Positions 24,790-33,762 of a DNA stretch of 64,000 bases are shown in pieces; position 1 is the stretch's first letter; each line of letters begins with the position of its first letter. This stretch comes from Bradyrhizobium sp. SRL28 (GTDB taxonomy: Bacteria; Pseudomonadota; Alphaproteobacteria; Rhizobiales; Xanthobacteraceae). The translations under genes were made by a program, and so were the position numbers. The stretch spans positions 62,001 through 126,000 of the forward strand of contig NZ_JAHEAG010000020.1 in the NCBI RefSeq assembly GCF_018596315.1. The letters are read 5' to 3'. The notes beneath the pieces were generated by a model. That model made no database searches. It saw only the letters and a program-made list of their open reading frames with translations, and was not told where the DNA came from.

Positions 24790-26300
24790 TGACAACCTGG
24801 CCCATCCTTTCGGTCGTCACGTTCCTGCCGGTCATCGGCGCGCTGGCGATCTATCTCACGCGCGGCGACGACGAGGCTGCGCGGCGCAATGCGCGCTGGA
24901 TCGCGCTGTGGACTACGCTCGTTACCTTCGCGGTGTCGCTGATCCTGGTCTGGCGCTTCGATGCCGCCAATCCGGATTTCCAGTTCATCGAAAAGGCGAA
25001 CTGGCTCGCCAGCGGCATCACCTATCACATGGGTGTCGACGGCATTTCTCTGCCATTCGTGATCCTGACCACCGCCCTGATGCCGTTCTGCATCATCGCG
25101 AGCTGGAAATCGATCACGATGCGCGTGCGCGAATACATGATGGCGTTCCTGCTCTTGGAAACGCTGATGGTCGGCACCTTCTCCGCGCTCGACCTGGTGC
25201 TGTTCTACCTGTTCTTCGAAGGCGGCCTGATCCCGATGTTCCTGATCATCGGCGTCTGGGGCGGCCCGCGCCGGGTCTACGCGTCGTTCAAGTTCTTCCT
25301 CTACACGCTGCTCGGCTCGGTGCTGATGCTGCTAGCCATCATGGCGCTGTACTGGAACGCCGGCACCACCGACATCCCGACGCTGATGCACACCGCCGTT
25401 CCCCGTTCGCTGCAGACTTGGGCGTGGCTGGCGTTCTTTGCTTCGTTTGCGGTGAAGATGCCGATGTGGCCGGTGCACACTTGGTTGCCCGATGCGCACG
25501 TCGAGGCGCCGACGGCAGGCTCGGTGATCCTGGCTGCGATCCTGTTGAAGATGGGCGGCTACGGCTTCCTGCGATTTTCGCTGCCGATGTTCCCGCTGGC
25601 GTCGCATGACTTCGCCTGGATCATCTTCACGCTGTCGGTGATCGCCATCGTCTACACCTCGCTGGTGGCCTTGATGCAGGAAGACATCAAGAAGCTGATC
25701 GCCTACTCATCAGTCGCGCATATGGGCTTCGTCACCATGGGCATCTTCGCCGGCACCACGCAGGGCGTGGCCGGCGGCGTGTTCCAGATGGTGTCGCATG
25801 GCATCGTCTCCGGCGCGCTGTTCCTCTGCGTCGGCATCGTCTACGACCGCATGCATACCCGCGAGATCGCGGCCTATGGCGGCCTCGTGAACCGGATGCC
25901 GCTCTATGCGCTGGTGTTCATGGTCTTCACCATGGCCAATGTCGGGCTGCCCGGCACCAGCGGTTTCGTCGGCGAGTTGATGACGCTGCTCGGCACCTTC
26001 AAGGTCTCGATCCCGACGGCGACCTTTGCCACGCTCGGCGTGATCCTGTCGGCCGGCTATGCGCTGTGGCTCTATCGCAAGGTGGTGTTCGGCGCGCTGA
26101 CGAAACCGTCGCTCGCCAGCATCAAGGACCTGACGTTACGCGAAAGCCTGACGCTGTTCCCGCTGGCGGCGCTGACCATCCTGTTCGGCGTCTATCCGAA
26201 GCCGGTGCTCGACATGTCGGCGGCCTCGGTCCAGCAACTCGTCAACAATTACAATGCCGCCGTGACTGCCGTGAAGGCAGCCGCGCTGGTTGTCCAATAA
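24789..26300 (+). CDS. nuoM: NADH-quinone oxidoreductase subunit M
   Basis: NuoM (503 residues, ND4 homologue) is a 14-helix antiporter-like proton pump. Conserved pieces include EGGLIPMFLIIGVWGG, KMPMWPVHTWLPDAHVEAPTAGSVILA (proton-path lysine and histidines) and SVAHMGFVTMGIF. ATG 24789 overlaps the nuoL stop; the frame upstream lies inside nuoL. Confidence 0.97.
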   Translation: MTTWPILSVVTFLPVIGALAIYLTRGDDEAARRNARWIALWTTLVTFAVSLILVWRFDAANPDFQFIEKANWLASGITYHMGVDGISLPFVILTTALMPFCIIASWKSITMRVREYMMAFLLLETLMVGTFSALDLVLFYLFFEGGLIPMFLIIGVWGGPRRVYASFKFFLYTLLGSVLMLLAIMALYWNAGTTDIPTLMHTAVPRSLQTWAWLAFFASFAVKMPMWPVHTWLPDAHVEAPTAGSVILAAILLKMGGYGFLRFSLPMFPLASHDFAWIIFTLSVIAIVYTSLVALMQEDIKKLIAYSSVAHMGFVTMGIFAGTTQGVAGGVFQMVSHGIVSGALFLCVGIVYDRMHTREIAAYGGLVNRMPLYALVFMVFTMANVGLPGTSGFVGELMTLLGTFKVSIPTATFATLGVILSAGYALWLYRKVVFGALTKPSLASIKDLTLRESLTLFPLAALTILFGVYPKPVLDMSAASVQQLVNNYNAAVTAVKAAALVVQ

Positions 26301-26310
26301 GGCCGCCGCC

Positions 26311-27750
26311 ATGAGCTTCTCGAGTGCAGGTTATGAGTTGCTGCCGGTGCTGCCGGAGCTGGTGCTGGCCGTCGGCGCCATGGCGCTGTTGATGCTGGGC
26401 GCCTATCGCGGCGGCGAGGGGACGACCAGGCTCGTTACCACGCTTGCCGTGGTGCTGCTGGTCGTCACCGGCGCGCTGGAGCTGATGCTGCCGGCCGGCA
26501 AGCTCACGACCTTCGGCGGCAGCTTCATCGTCGACGACTTTGCCCGCTTCCTGAAGGTCCTTGCGATCATCGGTTCGGCGGTGACGCTGGTCCTGTCGAC
26601 CGAGTTCCTGTCCGATCCGTCGCGGCGCATTTTCGAATATTCGATCCTGGTGCTGCTTTCCACGCTCGGCATGATGGTGCTGATCTCGGCCGCCGACCTG
26701 ATCATGCTCTATCTCGGGCTCGAACTGATGAGCCTCGCGCTCTACGTGGTCGCTGCCTCTAACCGCGACAACGCCAAATCCACCGAGGCCGGCCTGAAGT
26801 ACTTTGTGCTCGGCGCGCTGTCCTCCGGCATGCTGCTGTACGGCGCCTCGCTGATCTACGGCTTCACCGGCACGGTCGATTTCGCCGGCATCGCAGCCTC
26901 TGTGAAGACCGGCAGCGTCGGCATTGTGTTTGGCCTTGTGTTCCTGCTGGCCGGGCTCTGCTTCAAGGTATCCGCGGTGCCGTTCCACATGTGGACGCCC
27001 GACGTCTATGAGGGCGCGCCAACGCCGGTCACGGCGTTCTTTGCCTCCGCCCCGAAAGTCGCGGCACTCGCGGTGTTCACCCGCGTGACGCTGACGGCTT
27101 TCCCGGGCATCGTCCCGCAATGGCAGCAGATCCTCGTGTTCGTCGCGATCGCCTCGATGGCGCTGGGATCTTTCGCTGCCATTGGGCAGAAGAACATCAA
27201 GCGCCTGATGGCCTATTCGTCGATCGGTCATATGGGCTTTGCGCTGGTCGGGCTTGCGTCCGGCACGGTGGAGGGCGCGCAGGGCGTGCTGATCTATATC
27301 GCGATCTATGTCGCGATGACGCTCGGCGCCTTCTCGGTCATCCTGAGCATGAAGCGCGACGGCCAGCCGATGGAGCAGATCAGCGATTTCGCAGGGCTCT
27401 CGCGCACCAATCCGTTGCTGGCGTTCTTCTTCGCCATGCTGCTGTTCTCGCTAGCAGGCATTCCGCCGCTCGCGGGCTTCTTTGCGAAATGGTACGTGTT
27501 CGTGGCCGCGATCAAGGCGGGCCTGTTCACGCTCGCCGTGATCGGCGTGCTGACCAGCGTGGTGGGCGCGTTCTACTATCTGACCATCATCAAGCTGATG
27601 TATTTCGACGAGCCGGCCGGCGAGATCGAGCCGATGCGCATCGAACTGCGTGCGGTGTTGGCGGTCGCGGGCATCTTTACCATCTTCTTCTTCGTCTATC
27701 CGGGGCCGCTGGTCAGCGTCGCCACGGCGGCGGCGAAGTCGCTGTTCTAG
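26311..27750 (+). CDS. nuoN: NADH-quinone oxidoreductase subunit N
   Basis: NuoN (479 residues, ND2 homologue) is the third antiporter-like subunit. LGLELMSLALYVVAASNR carries the conserved glutamate, and FKVSAVPFHMWTPDVYEGAPTPVTAFFASAPKVAAL the proton-path lysines. The start at 26311 (MSFSSAGYEL) is chosen over 26290, which lies inside nuoM. birA begins two bases after the stop. Confidence 0.96.
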   Translation: MSFSSAGYELLPVLPELVLAVGAMALLMLGAYRGGEGTTRLVTTLAVVLLVVTGALELMLPAGKLTTFGGSFIVDDFARFLKVLAIIGSAVTLVLSTEFLSDPSRRIFEYSILVLLSTLGMMVLISAADLIMLYLGLELMSLALYVVAASNRDNAKSTEAGLKYFVLGALSSGMLLYGASLIYGFTGTVDFAGIAASVKTGSVGIVFGLVFLLAGLCFKVSAVPFHMWTPDVYEGAPTPVTAFFASAPKVAALAVFTRVTLTAFPGIVPQWQQILVFVAIASMALGSFAAIGQKNIKRLMAYSSIGHMGFALVGLASGTVEGAQGVLIYIAIYVAMTLGAFSVILSMKRDGQPMEQISDFAGLSRTNPLLAFFFAMLLFSLAGIPPLAGFFAKWYVFVAAIKAGLFTLAVIGVLTSVVGAFYYLTIIKLMYFDEPAGEIEPMRIELRAVLAVAGIFTIFFFVYPGPLVSVATAAAKSLF

Positions 27751-27751
27751 G

Positions 27752-28564
27752 ATGACTTTCTCGCTCGGTCCCAAGGCCATATCGGCGGGCTACGGTCTCG
27801 CCGCCTTCGACCAGATCGGTTCGACCAACGCCGAAGCCATGTCCCGCGCCCGCGATGGCGAGCGCGGCCCGATGTGGTTCGTGACAACGGAACAGACGGC
27901 CGGCCGCGGCCGCCGGCAACGCGCCTGGATCGCGCCGCGCGGCAACCTCGCCAGCAGCGTGCTCGAGGTCATGGATGTTTCTCCCGCCGTTGCGGCGACC
28001 ATGGGCTTCGCCTTTGGTTTGGCACACGAAACAGCGCTGCAGCGTGTCAGCGTAGAGGCCAATCTGCGACTGGCCGGATCGGATCAATTGAAATATCTCC
28101 TGAAATGGCCAAACGACATTCTGGTCCGCGGGCAGAAGCTTTGCGGTTTGCTGGTGGAGGCTGAGGCCATGACAGACGGTGGTCTCGCCGTCGTGGCGGG
28201 GATCGGCACCAACATCATCGCCGCGCCAGAGGGGACGCCGACGCCGGCCACTTCGCTGGCCGCGCTCGGCGTCCATGTCGGCGCCGAGGAGCTATTCGCC
28301 GCGCTGTCGGATGCCTGGGTCGAGTTCCGCGGCATCTGGGACAATGGCCGCGGGTTTGGCGACATCCGAACGCTGTGGCTGGAGCGCGCCTTTGGCGTCG
28401 GCGAGCCGGTCGCGATCCAGACCGGAACCGCGAAGGTGGAAGGCACGTTCGATACGATCGATGATACCGGCTGCCTGATCGTCCGCACCGCGGATGGCAG
28501 GCGCATGCCGATCACGGCCGGCGAGGTCTATTTCGGCGCTGCGGCGTCAGTGGGAGCGGCCTGA
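27752..28564 (+). CDS. birA: biotin--[acetyl-CoA-carboxylase] ligase
   Basis: The 270-residue enzyme attaches biotin to the carboxyl-carrier proteins of biotin-dependent carboxylases via biotinyl-AMP. The catalytic domain shows GSTNAEAM, TAGRGRRQRAW (the GRGRxxR biotinyl-AMP loop) and LKWPNDILV with the catalytic lysine, followed by the C-terminal SH3-like cap. It lacks the N-terminal DNA-binding domain of E. coli BirA, so it is not a repressor. The position at the end of nuo is common in alphaproteobacteria. Its TGA overlaps the rnj ATG. Confidence 0.93.
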   Translation: MTFSLGPKAISAGYGLAAFDQIGSTNAEAMSRARDGERGPMWFVTTEQTAGRGRRQRAWIAPRGNLASSVLEVMDVSPAVAATMGFAFGLAHETALQRVSVEANLRLAGSDQLKYLLKWPNDILVRGQKLCGLLVEAEAMTDGGLAVVAGIGTNIIAAPEGTPTPATSLAALGVHVGAEELFAALSDAWVEFRGIWDNGRGFGDIRTLWLERAFGVGEPVAIQTGTAKVEGTFDTIDDTGCLIVRTADGRRMPITAGEVYFGAAASVGAA

Positions 28565-30234
28565 TGGCGCGGCCGGATGAATTGACCTTTGCGCCGCTCG
28601 GCGGCGTCGGCGAGATCGGCATGAACCTGTCGATCTACGGGCTCGGCAACCGCAACCAGCGGTCCTGGCTCGCGGTCGATCTCGGCGTTTCCTTCGGCGA
28701 CGAGGAGCATTTGCCGGGGATCGACCTGATCATGCCCGACATCCGCTTCCTGGAGAAAGAGCGCAAGAACCTGATGGGCCTGGTGCTGACGCATGCCCAT
28801 GAGGATCATTTCGGCGCCATCATAGATCTCTGGCCGAAACTGCAATGCCCCATCTATGCCACCAAGTTCAGCGCCGCTTTGTTCGAGGCCAAATGCGCCT
28901 CCGAGCGCAATCCGCCGAAGATCCCCGTGACCGTGGTGCCGTCGGGCGGCCGGATCAATCTCGGGCCGTTCACCGTCGAGTTCATCCCGGTCGCGCACTC
29001 GATTCCGGAATCGCATGCGCTGGCGATCCACACCTCGGCCGGCACCGTGCTCCACACCGGCGACTGGAAGATCGATCCGACGCCGATCATCGGTCTTCCC
29101 ACGGACGAGCGGCGCCTGCGCGAACTCGGCGATGCCGGCGTGCTGGCTCTGGTCGGCGATTCCACCAACGCGGTGCGGGACGGACGCTCGCCCTCGGAAA
29201 CCGAGGTCGCCGCCACCATCGCCAAGCTGGTGAAGGCGGCCAAGGGCCGGGTTGCCGTCACGACCTTTGCCTCCAACGTCGCGCGCGTGAAAGCGGTGGC
29301 GGATGCCGCCAAAGCCGCCGATCGCGAGGTGGTGGTGGTCGGCCGCGCCATGGAGCGCGTGGTGCAGGTCGCCCGCGAGACTGGCTATCTCGACGGCGTG
29401 CAGAATTTCCGTGGCGCCGATTATTATGGGCATTTCCCGCCGGACAAGGTGCTGGCGCTGTGCACCGGCAGCCAGGGCGAGCCGCGGGCGGCGCTCGCCA
29501 GGATCGCCAATAACGACCATCCGCAGGTGACGCTGAACAAGGGCGACAGCGTGATCTTTTCCTCGCGCACCATCCCCGGCAACGAGAAGGCGGTCGGCGG
29601 CATCATCAATGGCCTGGTCAGCCAGGGCATCGAGGTCATCACCGACCGCACCGATCTCGTCCACGTCTCCGGCCATCCGCGCCGCGACGAGCTGCGCGAC
29701 ATGATCTCATGGGTGCGCCCGCAGATCCTGATCCCCGTCCATGGCGAGGCGCTGCATCTGGCCGAGCACGCCAAGCTGGCGCGCACCGCCGGCGTGCCGA
29801 AGGTGCTGATCTGCCGTAATGGCGATCTGGTCAAGCTCGGACCGGGCGACCCCGCCATTATCGACGAATTGCCGTCGGGGCGGCTCTACAAGGACGGCAA
29901 TATTCTCGAGGATTCCAAGTCCCGCGCCGTGGTCGAGCGGCGCCGGATGGGGTTTGCCGGCTGCGCCTTCGTGGCGATCGCCATGACCGACAAGGGCGAG
30001 CTGGCCGATGATCCCGAGGTTGATCTCGTCGGCATCCCCGAGAAGAATGCGGCCGGCGAGGTCATCGACGAAATCGTGTTCGATACAGTGGTTTCGACGG
30101 TGGAAAACCTGCCGCGGGCGCGGCGGCGCGATGCGGACGCGACCGCGGAATCGGTGCGCCGCGCGGTGCGGGCCGTCATCAACGAGCAGTGGGGCAAGAA
30201 GCCGATTTGCCTCGTTCATGTTCTGACGGTTTGA
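28564..30234 (+). CDS. rnj: ribonuclease J
   Basis: The 556-residue metallo-beta-lactamase/beta-CASP nuclease acts as 5'-3' exonuclease and endonuclease in rRNA maturation and mRNA decay. The metal motif H77-A-H79-E-D81-H82 is followed by further ligands in VAHSIPESH and HTGDWKID. GDSTNAV and the later SGHPRRDEL and PVHGEALHL form the beta-CASP signatures. The C-terminal domain is present. It is translationally coupled to birA (TGATG). Confidence 0.95.
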   Translation: MARPDELTFAPLGGVGEIGMNLSIYGLGNRNQRSWLAVDLGVSFGDEEHLPGIDLIMPDIRFLEKERKNLMGLVLTHAHEDHFGAIIDLWPKLQCPIYATKFSAALFEAKCASERNPPKIPVTVVPSGGRINLGPFTVEFIPVAHSIPESHALAIHTSAGTVLHTGDWKIDPTPIIGLPTDERRLRELGDAGVLALVGDSTNAVRDGRSPSETEVAATIAKLVKAAKGRVAVTTFASNVARVKAVADAAKAADREVVVVGRAMERVVQVARETGYLDGVQNFRGADYYGHFPPDKVLALCTGSQGEPRAALARIANNDHPQVTLNKGDSVIFSSRTIPGNEKAVGGIINGLVSQGIEVITDRTDLVHVSGHPRRDELRDMISWVRPQILIPVHGEALHLAEHAKLARTAGVPKVLICRNGDLVKLGPGDPAIIDELPSGRLYKDGNILEDSKSRAVVERRRMGFAGCAFVAIAMTDKGELADDPEVDLVGIPEKNAAGEVIDEIVFDTVVSTVENLPRARRRDADATAESVRRAVRAVINEQWGKKPICLVHVLTV

Positions 30235-30306
30235 GGTAAAAGACGTTTCTCGGGCGGGCACTGGTTCTTGCCGGGAAAGCGCACCGAAACAGGGAGTGGA
30301 GTAGTC

Positions 30307-30711
30307 ATGCTGGGCCGGCTCAATCATGTCGCGATCGCGGTCAAGGATGCGGAAAAGGCCGCCAAGATCTACGGTGGCGCGTTCGGCGCGGAAATTTCCG
30401 GGGCGGTGCCGCTGCCGGAGCATGGCGTCATCACCGTGTTCGTGACGCTGCCCAACACCAAGATCGAGTTCATCCAGCCGCTCGGCGAGGCCTCGCCGAT
30501 TGCTAAATTCGTCGAGCGCAACGCTGACGGTGGCATCCATCACATCTGCTACGACGTGCCCGACATCATCGCCGCGCGCGACAAGCTGATCAGCGAGGGC
30601 GCGCGCGTGCTTGGTGACGGCGTGCCGAAGATCGGCGCCCACGGCAAGCCGGTGCTGTTTTTCCACCCGAAGGATTTCTCCGGCGCGCTCGTCGAAATCG
30701 AACAGGCCTGA
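30307..30711 (+). CDS. mce: methylmalonyl-CoA epimerase
   Basis: The 134-residue vicinal-oxygen-chelate enzyme interconverts the (R) and (S) forms of methylmalonyl-CoA, in the propionyl-CoA to succinyl-CoA route. It has two paired beta-alpha-beta modules, metal ligands His7 (LNHVAIAV) and the His pair in GGIHHICYDV, and a C-terminal Glu in ALVEIEQA. ATG 30307 is preceded by ACAGGGAGTGGAG, an excellent ribosome site; an in-frame ATG at 30268 would add 13 polar residues. It lies 72 bases after rnj and 6 bases before the next gene. Confidence 0.93.
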   Translation: MLGRLNHVAIAVKDAEKAAKIYGGAFGAEISGAVPLPEHGVITVFVTLPNTKIEFIQPLGEASPIAKFVERNADGGIHHICYDVPDIIAARDKLISEGARVLGDGVPKIGAHGKPVLFFHPKDFSGALVEIEQA

Positions 30712-30717
30712 GCCCGG

Positions 30718-30993
30718 ATGGCCTATAGTATCTCAACCGCGCTTGCGATCTACTTCGTGCTCTGGTGGGTCGTGCTGTTCGTGACGCTGCCGTTCGGCGT
30801 CCGCAGCCAGCACGAGGACGGCGAGGGGGCGCCCGGCACCGATCCCGGCGCGCCGGTCATGGCGCGGATGGGCTACAAGCTGCTCTGGACCACGCTGATC
30901 TCGGCCGTGGTCTTCGGCATCGGAATGTGGGCGTATCACCAAGGCTATCTGAACATCGAGCGGCTGTCGAAACTGATGGGGCTGCCGTTCTAG
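30718..30993 (+). CDS. DUF1467 family membrane protein
   Basis: The 91-residue protein has two hydrophobic helices (ALAIYFVLWWVVLFVTLPFG and LLWTTLISAVVFGIGMWAY) joined by a polar loop containing VRSQHEDGE...PGTDPGAP. The pair LPFGVRSQHE and PGTDPGAP is the DUF1467 hallmark. Function is unknown. It sits 6 bases after mce and is often found next to mce in alphaproteobacteria. Confidence 0.88.
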   Translation: MAYSISTALAIYFVLWWVVLFVTLPFGVRSQHEDGEGAPGTDPGAPVMARMGYKLLWTTLISAVVFGIGMWAYHQGYLNIERLSKLMGLPF

Positions 30994-31006
30994 GGAATTG
31001 AGCACA

Positions 31007-31294
31007 ATGCTGCGCAGCGCAATTTCGATAATTTTGCTGCTTGCATCGATCGGCGGCCCGGCTGCCGCGATGGATCAATCCGCCATCGAGGAAACCAACT
31101 GCCTGATGGCCTGCGATGCCAACCAGGAAAATTGCGGGGCGGGGCAGGCTCCGTTCAGGACCAATCGTTCAGTTGCCGCTCATCTTTCGCACCGGGAAAT
31201 GAAGGCGTCTCCGGTCCCCGGTCTTCGCCGGGCAACCGGGCTTTCAACGACTTATGAAGCAACACCGTCTCGTTCAAACGAGGGCAAGCGTTAG
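31007..31294 (+). CDS. small exported protein, possibly degenerate
   Basis: The 95-residue product starts with a convincing signal peptide (MLRSAISIILLLASIGGPAAA), then a short Cys-rich piece with ETNCLMACDANQENC. From about residue 45 on the sequence is polar and low in complexity with no family pattern, so the original C-terminus may have been lost by a frameshift. ATG 31007 is chosen because the upstream TTG adds only three residues. It follows DUF1467 by 13 bases. Confidence 0.45.
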   Translation: MLRSAISIILLLASIGGPAAAMDQSAIEETNCLMACDANQENCGAGQAPFRTNRSVAAHLSHREMKASPVPGLRRATGLSTTYEATPSRSNEGKR

Positions 31295-31312
31295 TTTGCC
31301 GGGGGAACAGGA

Positions 31313-31666
31313 ATGAATATTCAAAGAATTTTGCTGGTGCTCGTGGTCCTGCTCGCCGCAGGTCTCGCAGGGTCGTTCTATATGAACTGGAAGACGCTGG
31401 GGCAGCTTCGAACGGTGAAAGCTTTTGTTGAGAGCTCGGTCTTCGCCGATGCGGTGGCGGCCTGCGAAAAGGCGCCGAGCACGACCCCGTTCAAATGGAC
31501 TGATGGCAAGCAGACCGCCGTCATCGGCCTGACTTCCGTCAAGCTGAACAAGGACACGATCTTCCCGAGCTACACGCTGGTCGCCGATAGCGTCTTTTGC
31601 GACTATGATCCCGTGAAGAAAAAGGCCGATATCGGATCGAACTTCCTGGAACGGGAAACATTTTAG
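31313..31666 (+). CDS. small membrane-anchored or exported protein, unknown function
   Basis: The 117-residue product has an N-terminal hydrophobic segment (ILLVLVVLLAAGLAGSFYM, about residues 6-24), then a soluble domain with two cysteines (AACEKAP, VFCDYDP) and end GSNFLERETF. GGGGGAACAGG precedes ATG 31313. No family is recognised. The last 55 bases recur at 32335-32392 on the far side of the next gene. Confidence 0.6.
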   Translation: MNIQRILLVLVVLLAAGLAGSFYMNWKTLGQLRTVKAFVESSVFADAVAACEKAPSTTPFKWTDGKQTAVIGLTSVKLNKDTIFPSYTLVADSVFCDYDPVKKKADIGSNFLERETF

Positions 31667-31698
31667 GCTCGGTCGTTACGCGGGTCGCGAGTTCGCAA

Positions 31699-32307
31699 AT
31701 GGCGTCGGAAGAAGCCGCAGGGATCATCGATCTGTATCAGCGCAAGGCGCTGGACTGGATCGAGAGTCGCGCACGCGCCAGCCTGTTTGAAAAACCCTGG
31801 CTCGACCGATTCCGGGCGCTGCTGCCGCCTGCTGGTCCGATCCTGGATATCGGGTGCGGATCGGCAGCGCCCATGGCTGGGTATCTGATCGAGCTTGGTC
31901 ATCCCGTCGTTGGCGTGGATTCATCTCCGGCCATGATCGACGTCTGCCGAAGGCATTTTCCGAAGCAGGAATGGATCGTCGCCGATATGCGCAAGCTTGC
32001 CTTGCGGCGGCAGTTTTCCGGCATCCTTGCGTGGGACAGTTTCTTTCATCTCTGCCACGACGACCAGCGCCGGATGTTTCCGGTGTTTCGGGAGCACGCG
32101 GCGCCGGAGGCGGCGCTGATGTTCACAAGCGGCCCAGGGCACGGGGAGGCGATCGGGAGTTTTGGAGGCGAGCCGCTGTATCATGCGAGCCTCGACCCCG
32201 CCGAATATCGTTCATTGCTCGATCAGAACGGGTTTCATGTGGTGGCGCATGTCGTTGAGGACCCCGGCTGCGGCGGCCACACCATCTGGCTGGCGCAGCT
32301 CATTTAG
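31699..32307 (+). CDS. class I SAM-dependent methyltransferase
   Basis: The 202-residue protein has motif I ILDIGCGSAAPMAGYL (about 48-63), the acidic motif GVDSSPAMIDVCRR and the motif IV region SGILAWDSFFHLCHDDQ, as in small Methyltransf_11/25 enzymes. The substrate is unknown. It is bracketed by a repeated 55-base sequence derived from the 3' end of the upstream gene, which suggests it was inserted there. Confidence 0.85.
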   Translation: MASEEAAGIIDLYQRKALDWIESRARASLFEKPWLDRFRALLPPAGPILDIGCGSAAPMAGYLIELGHPVVGVDSSPAMIDVCRRHFPKQEWIVADMRKLALRRQFSGILAWDSFFHLCHDDQRRMFPVFREHAAPEAALMFTSGPGHGEAIGSFGGEPLYHASLDPAEYRSLLDQNGFHVVAHVVEDPGCGGHTIWLAQLI

Positions 32308-32334
32308 CGCTCGCTTCGCGTCCGGCTGTTTCCC

Positions 32335-32392
32335 GACTATGATCCGGTCAAGAAAAAGGCCGATATCGGATCGAATTTTCCTGGAACGGGAG
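32335..32392 (+). repeat. second copy of the 31601-31655 gene end
   Basis: GACTATGATCC.GT.AAGAAAAA and GGCCGATATCGGATCGAA repeat the 3' end of the 31313-31666 gene, with about three mismatches and one extra T that breaks the frame before the stop. The copy lies just after the methyltransferase stop and before mtnK. Confidence 0.85.
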
Positions 32393-32432
32393 CGAGTGAC
32401 GCCTCCCGCACCGGCATGGGGGGCAGATCGCG

Positions 32433-33740
32433 ATGAGCTCACAGGATCGACCACCGGCTAGTTCCCGGCAGGACGAATATCGAATTCTGCCGGAAGGCGA
32501 TCTGCGGGAGTACCTTGCCCGGCTTCCCGCCATCGCCGAGCACCTCGGGGGAGCGCCGGAGGTCTGGTCGATCAGCGAGGTCGGCGACGGCAACCTCAAC
32601 CTCGTGTTCATCGTCAAGGGGGCTGAGGGCGGCGTCGCCGTCAAGCAGGCGCTGCCTTATGTGCGGCTCGTCGGCGAGAGCTGGCCGCTGCCGCTGTCGC
32701 GCTCGCATTATGAATATCTGGCGCTCACGCATCAGGCGCGGCTTGCGCCCGGTCTGGTGCCGTCGGTGCTTCACCACAACGAGGCCCTTGCGCTCGTCGT
32801 CATGGAGTTGATCGAGCCTCATATCATCATGCGCAAGGGGCTGATTGCTGGCGCGCTCTATCCCAGCTTTGTCGGGGACATCGCGACCTTTCTGGCGCGC
32901 ACGCTGTTTTTCTCTTCCGACCTCGCGATTCCCGCTGCCCAGAAGAAGGAGGGGATTGCGGCGTTCGCGGGTAACCATGCGCTCTGCAAGATTACCGAAG
33001 ACCTGGTCTTCACCGACCCTTACCGCGTGGCCGAGCAAAACCGCTGGACGCAGCCCTGGCTCGATGCGACAGCGGCCGCCTTCCGCGAGGACCTCGATCT
33101 CCACGCCGCGATCTCGCGGCTGAAACTGAAATTCCTGAACGCGCCGGAAGCCCTGATCCATGGCGACCTCCACACCGGCTCGATCATGGTGACGGAAGGC
33201 TCGACTGTCGTGATCGATCCCGAGTTCGCGTTCTACGGACCGATGGGGTTCGATCTCGGCGCGGTCATCGGCAATCTCCTGATGAGCTATCTGGCCTCCG
33301 CCGGTCATGAGGGTTCGCCGGGCGAACGGCGGCTGTTCGAGGTCTGGGTACTGGAAACGATCGAAAACGTCTGGACCGAGTTCGCCCACGAGTTCCTCGA
33401 GCTCTGGCGCACGGAAGCTCACGGCGACGCCTATCCGCCGACGCTGTTTCCCGGCGAGGCCGGCGTGAAGCGCCTGGAGGCCGAGCGGCGGGCCTATATG
33501 GCACGGCTGTTCCAGGACACCGTGGGGTTCTCAGCCGCAAAAATCATTCGCCGCATTCTCGGGCTGGCCCACAACATCGATTTCGAATTGATCGAGGACC
33601 CGAAGCGACGGGCGATCAGCGAGGCGCGGAGCCTGCGGCTCGCGCGTGCGATGATGGTCGACGCTGCCTCGTTCCGCGGCATCGGCGCGGTGACGAAAGC
33701 GGCGCAGGAGGTCCGCGACTGGCAGCCCGATTTCGGTTGA
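32433..33740 (+). CDS. mtnK: S-methyl-5-thioribose kinase
   Basis: The 435-residue kinase phosphorylates 5-methylthioribose in the methionine salvage pathway. It has the aminoglycoside-phosphotransferase fold with EVGDGNLNLVFIVKG as nucleotide loop, VAVKQALPYVRLVGESWPL with the lysine, and the catalytic ALIHGDLHTGSI followed by VIDPEFAFYGPMGFDLGAVIGNLL, which is specific to MTR kinase. Length fits the family (about 400-430). GGGGGGCAGA lies before ATG 32433. The usual partner mtnA (isomerase) is not in the window. Confidence 0.93.
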   Translation: MSSQDRPPASSRQDEYRILPEGDLREYLARLPAIAEHLGGAPEVWSISEVGDGNLNLVFIVKGAEGGVAVKQALPYVRLVGESWPLPLSRSHYEYLALTHQARLAPGLVPSVLHHNEALALVVMELIEPHIIMRKGLIAGALYPSFVGDIATFLARTLFFSSDLAIPAAQKKEGIAAFAGNHALCKITEDLVFTDPYRVAEQNRWTQPWLDATAAAFREDLDLHAAISRLKLKFLNAPEALIHGDLHTGSIMVTEGSTVVIDPEFAFYGPMGFDLGAVIGNLLMSYLASAGHEGSPGERRLFEVWVLETIENVWTEFAHEFLELWRTEAHGDAYPPTLFPGEAGVKRLEAERRAYMARLFQDTVGFSAAKIIRRILGLAHNIDFELIEDPKRRAISEARSLRLARAMMVDAASFRGIGAVTKAAQEVRDWQPDFG

Positions 33741-33762
33741 TGACACCCGGCGAGGATGGCTG

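Noticed and set aside
32162..32461. Open frame over the second copy of the 31601 repeat
   Set aside because: No ribosome site; it overlaps the end of the methyltransferase and the start of mtnK in a different frame.
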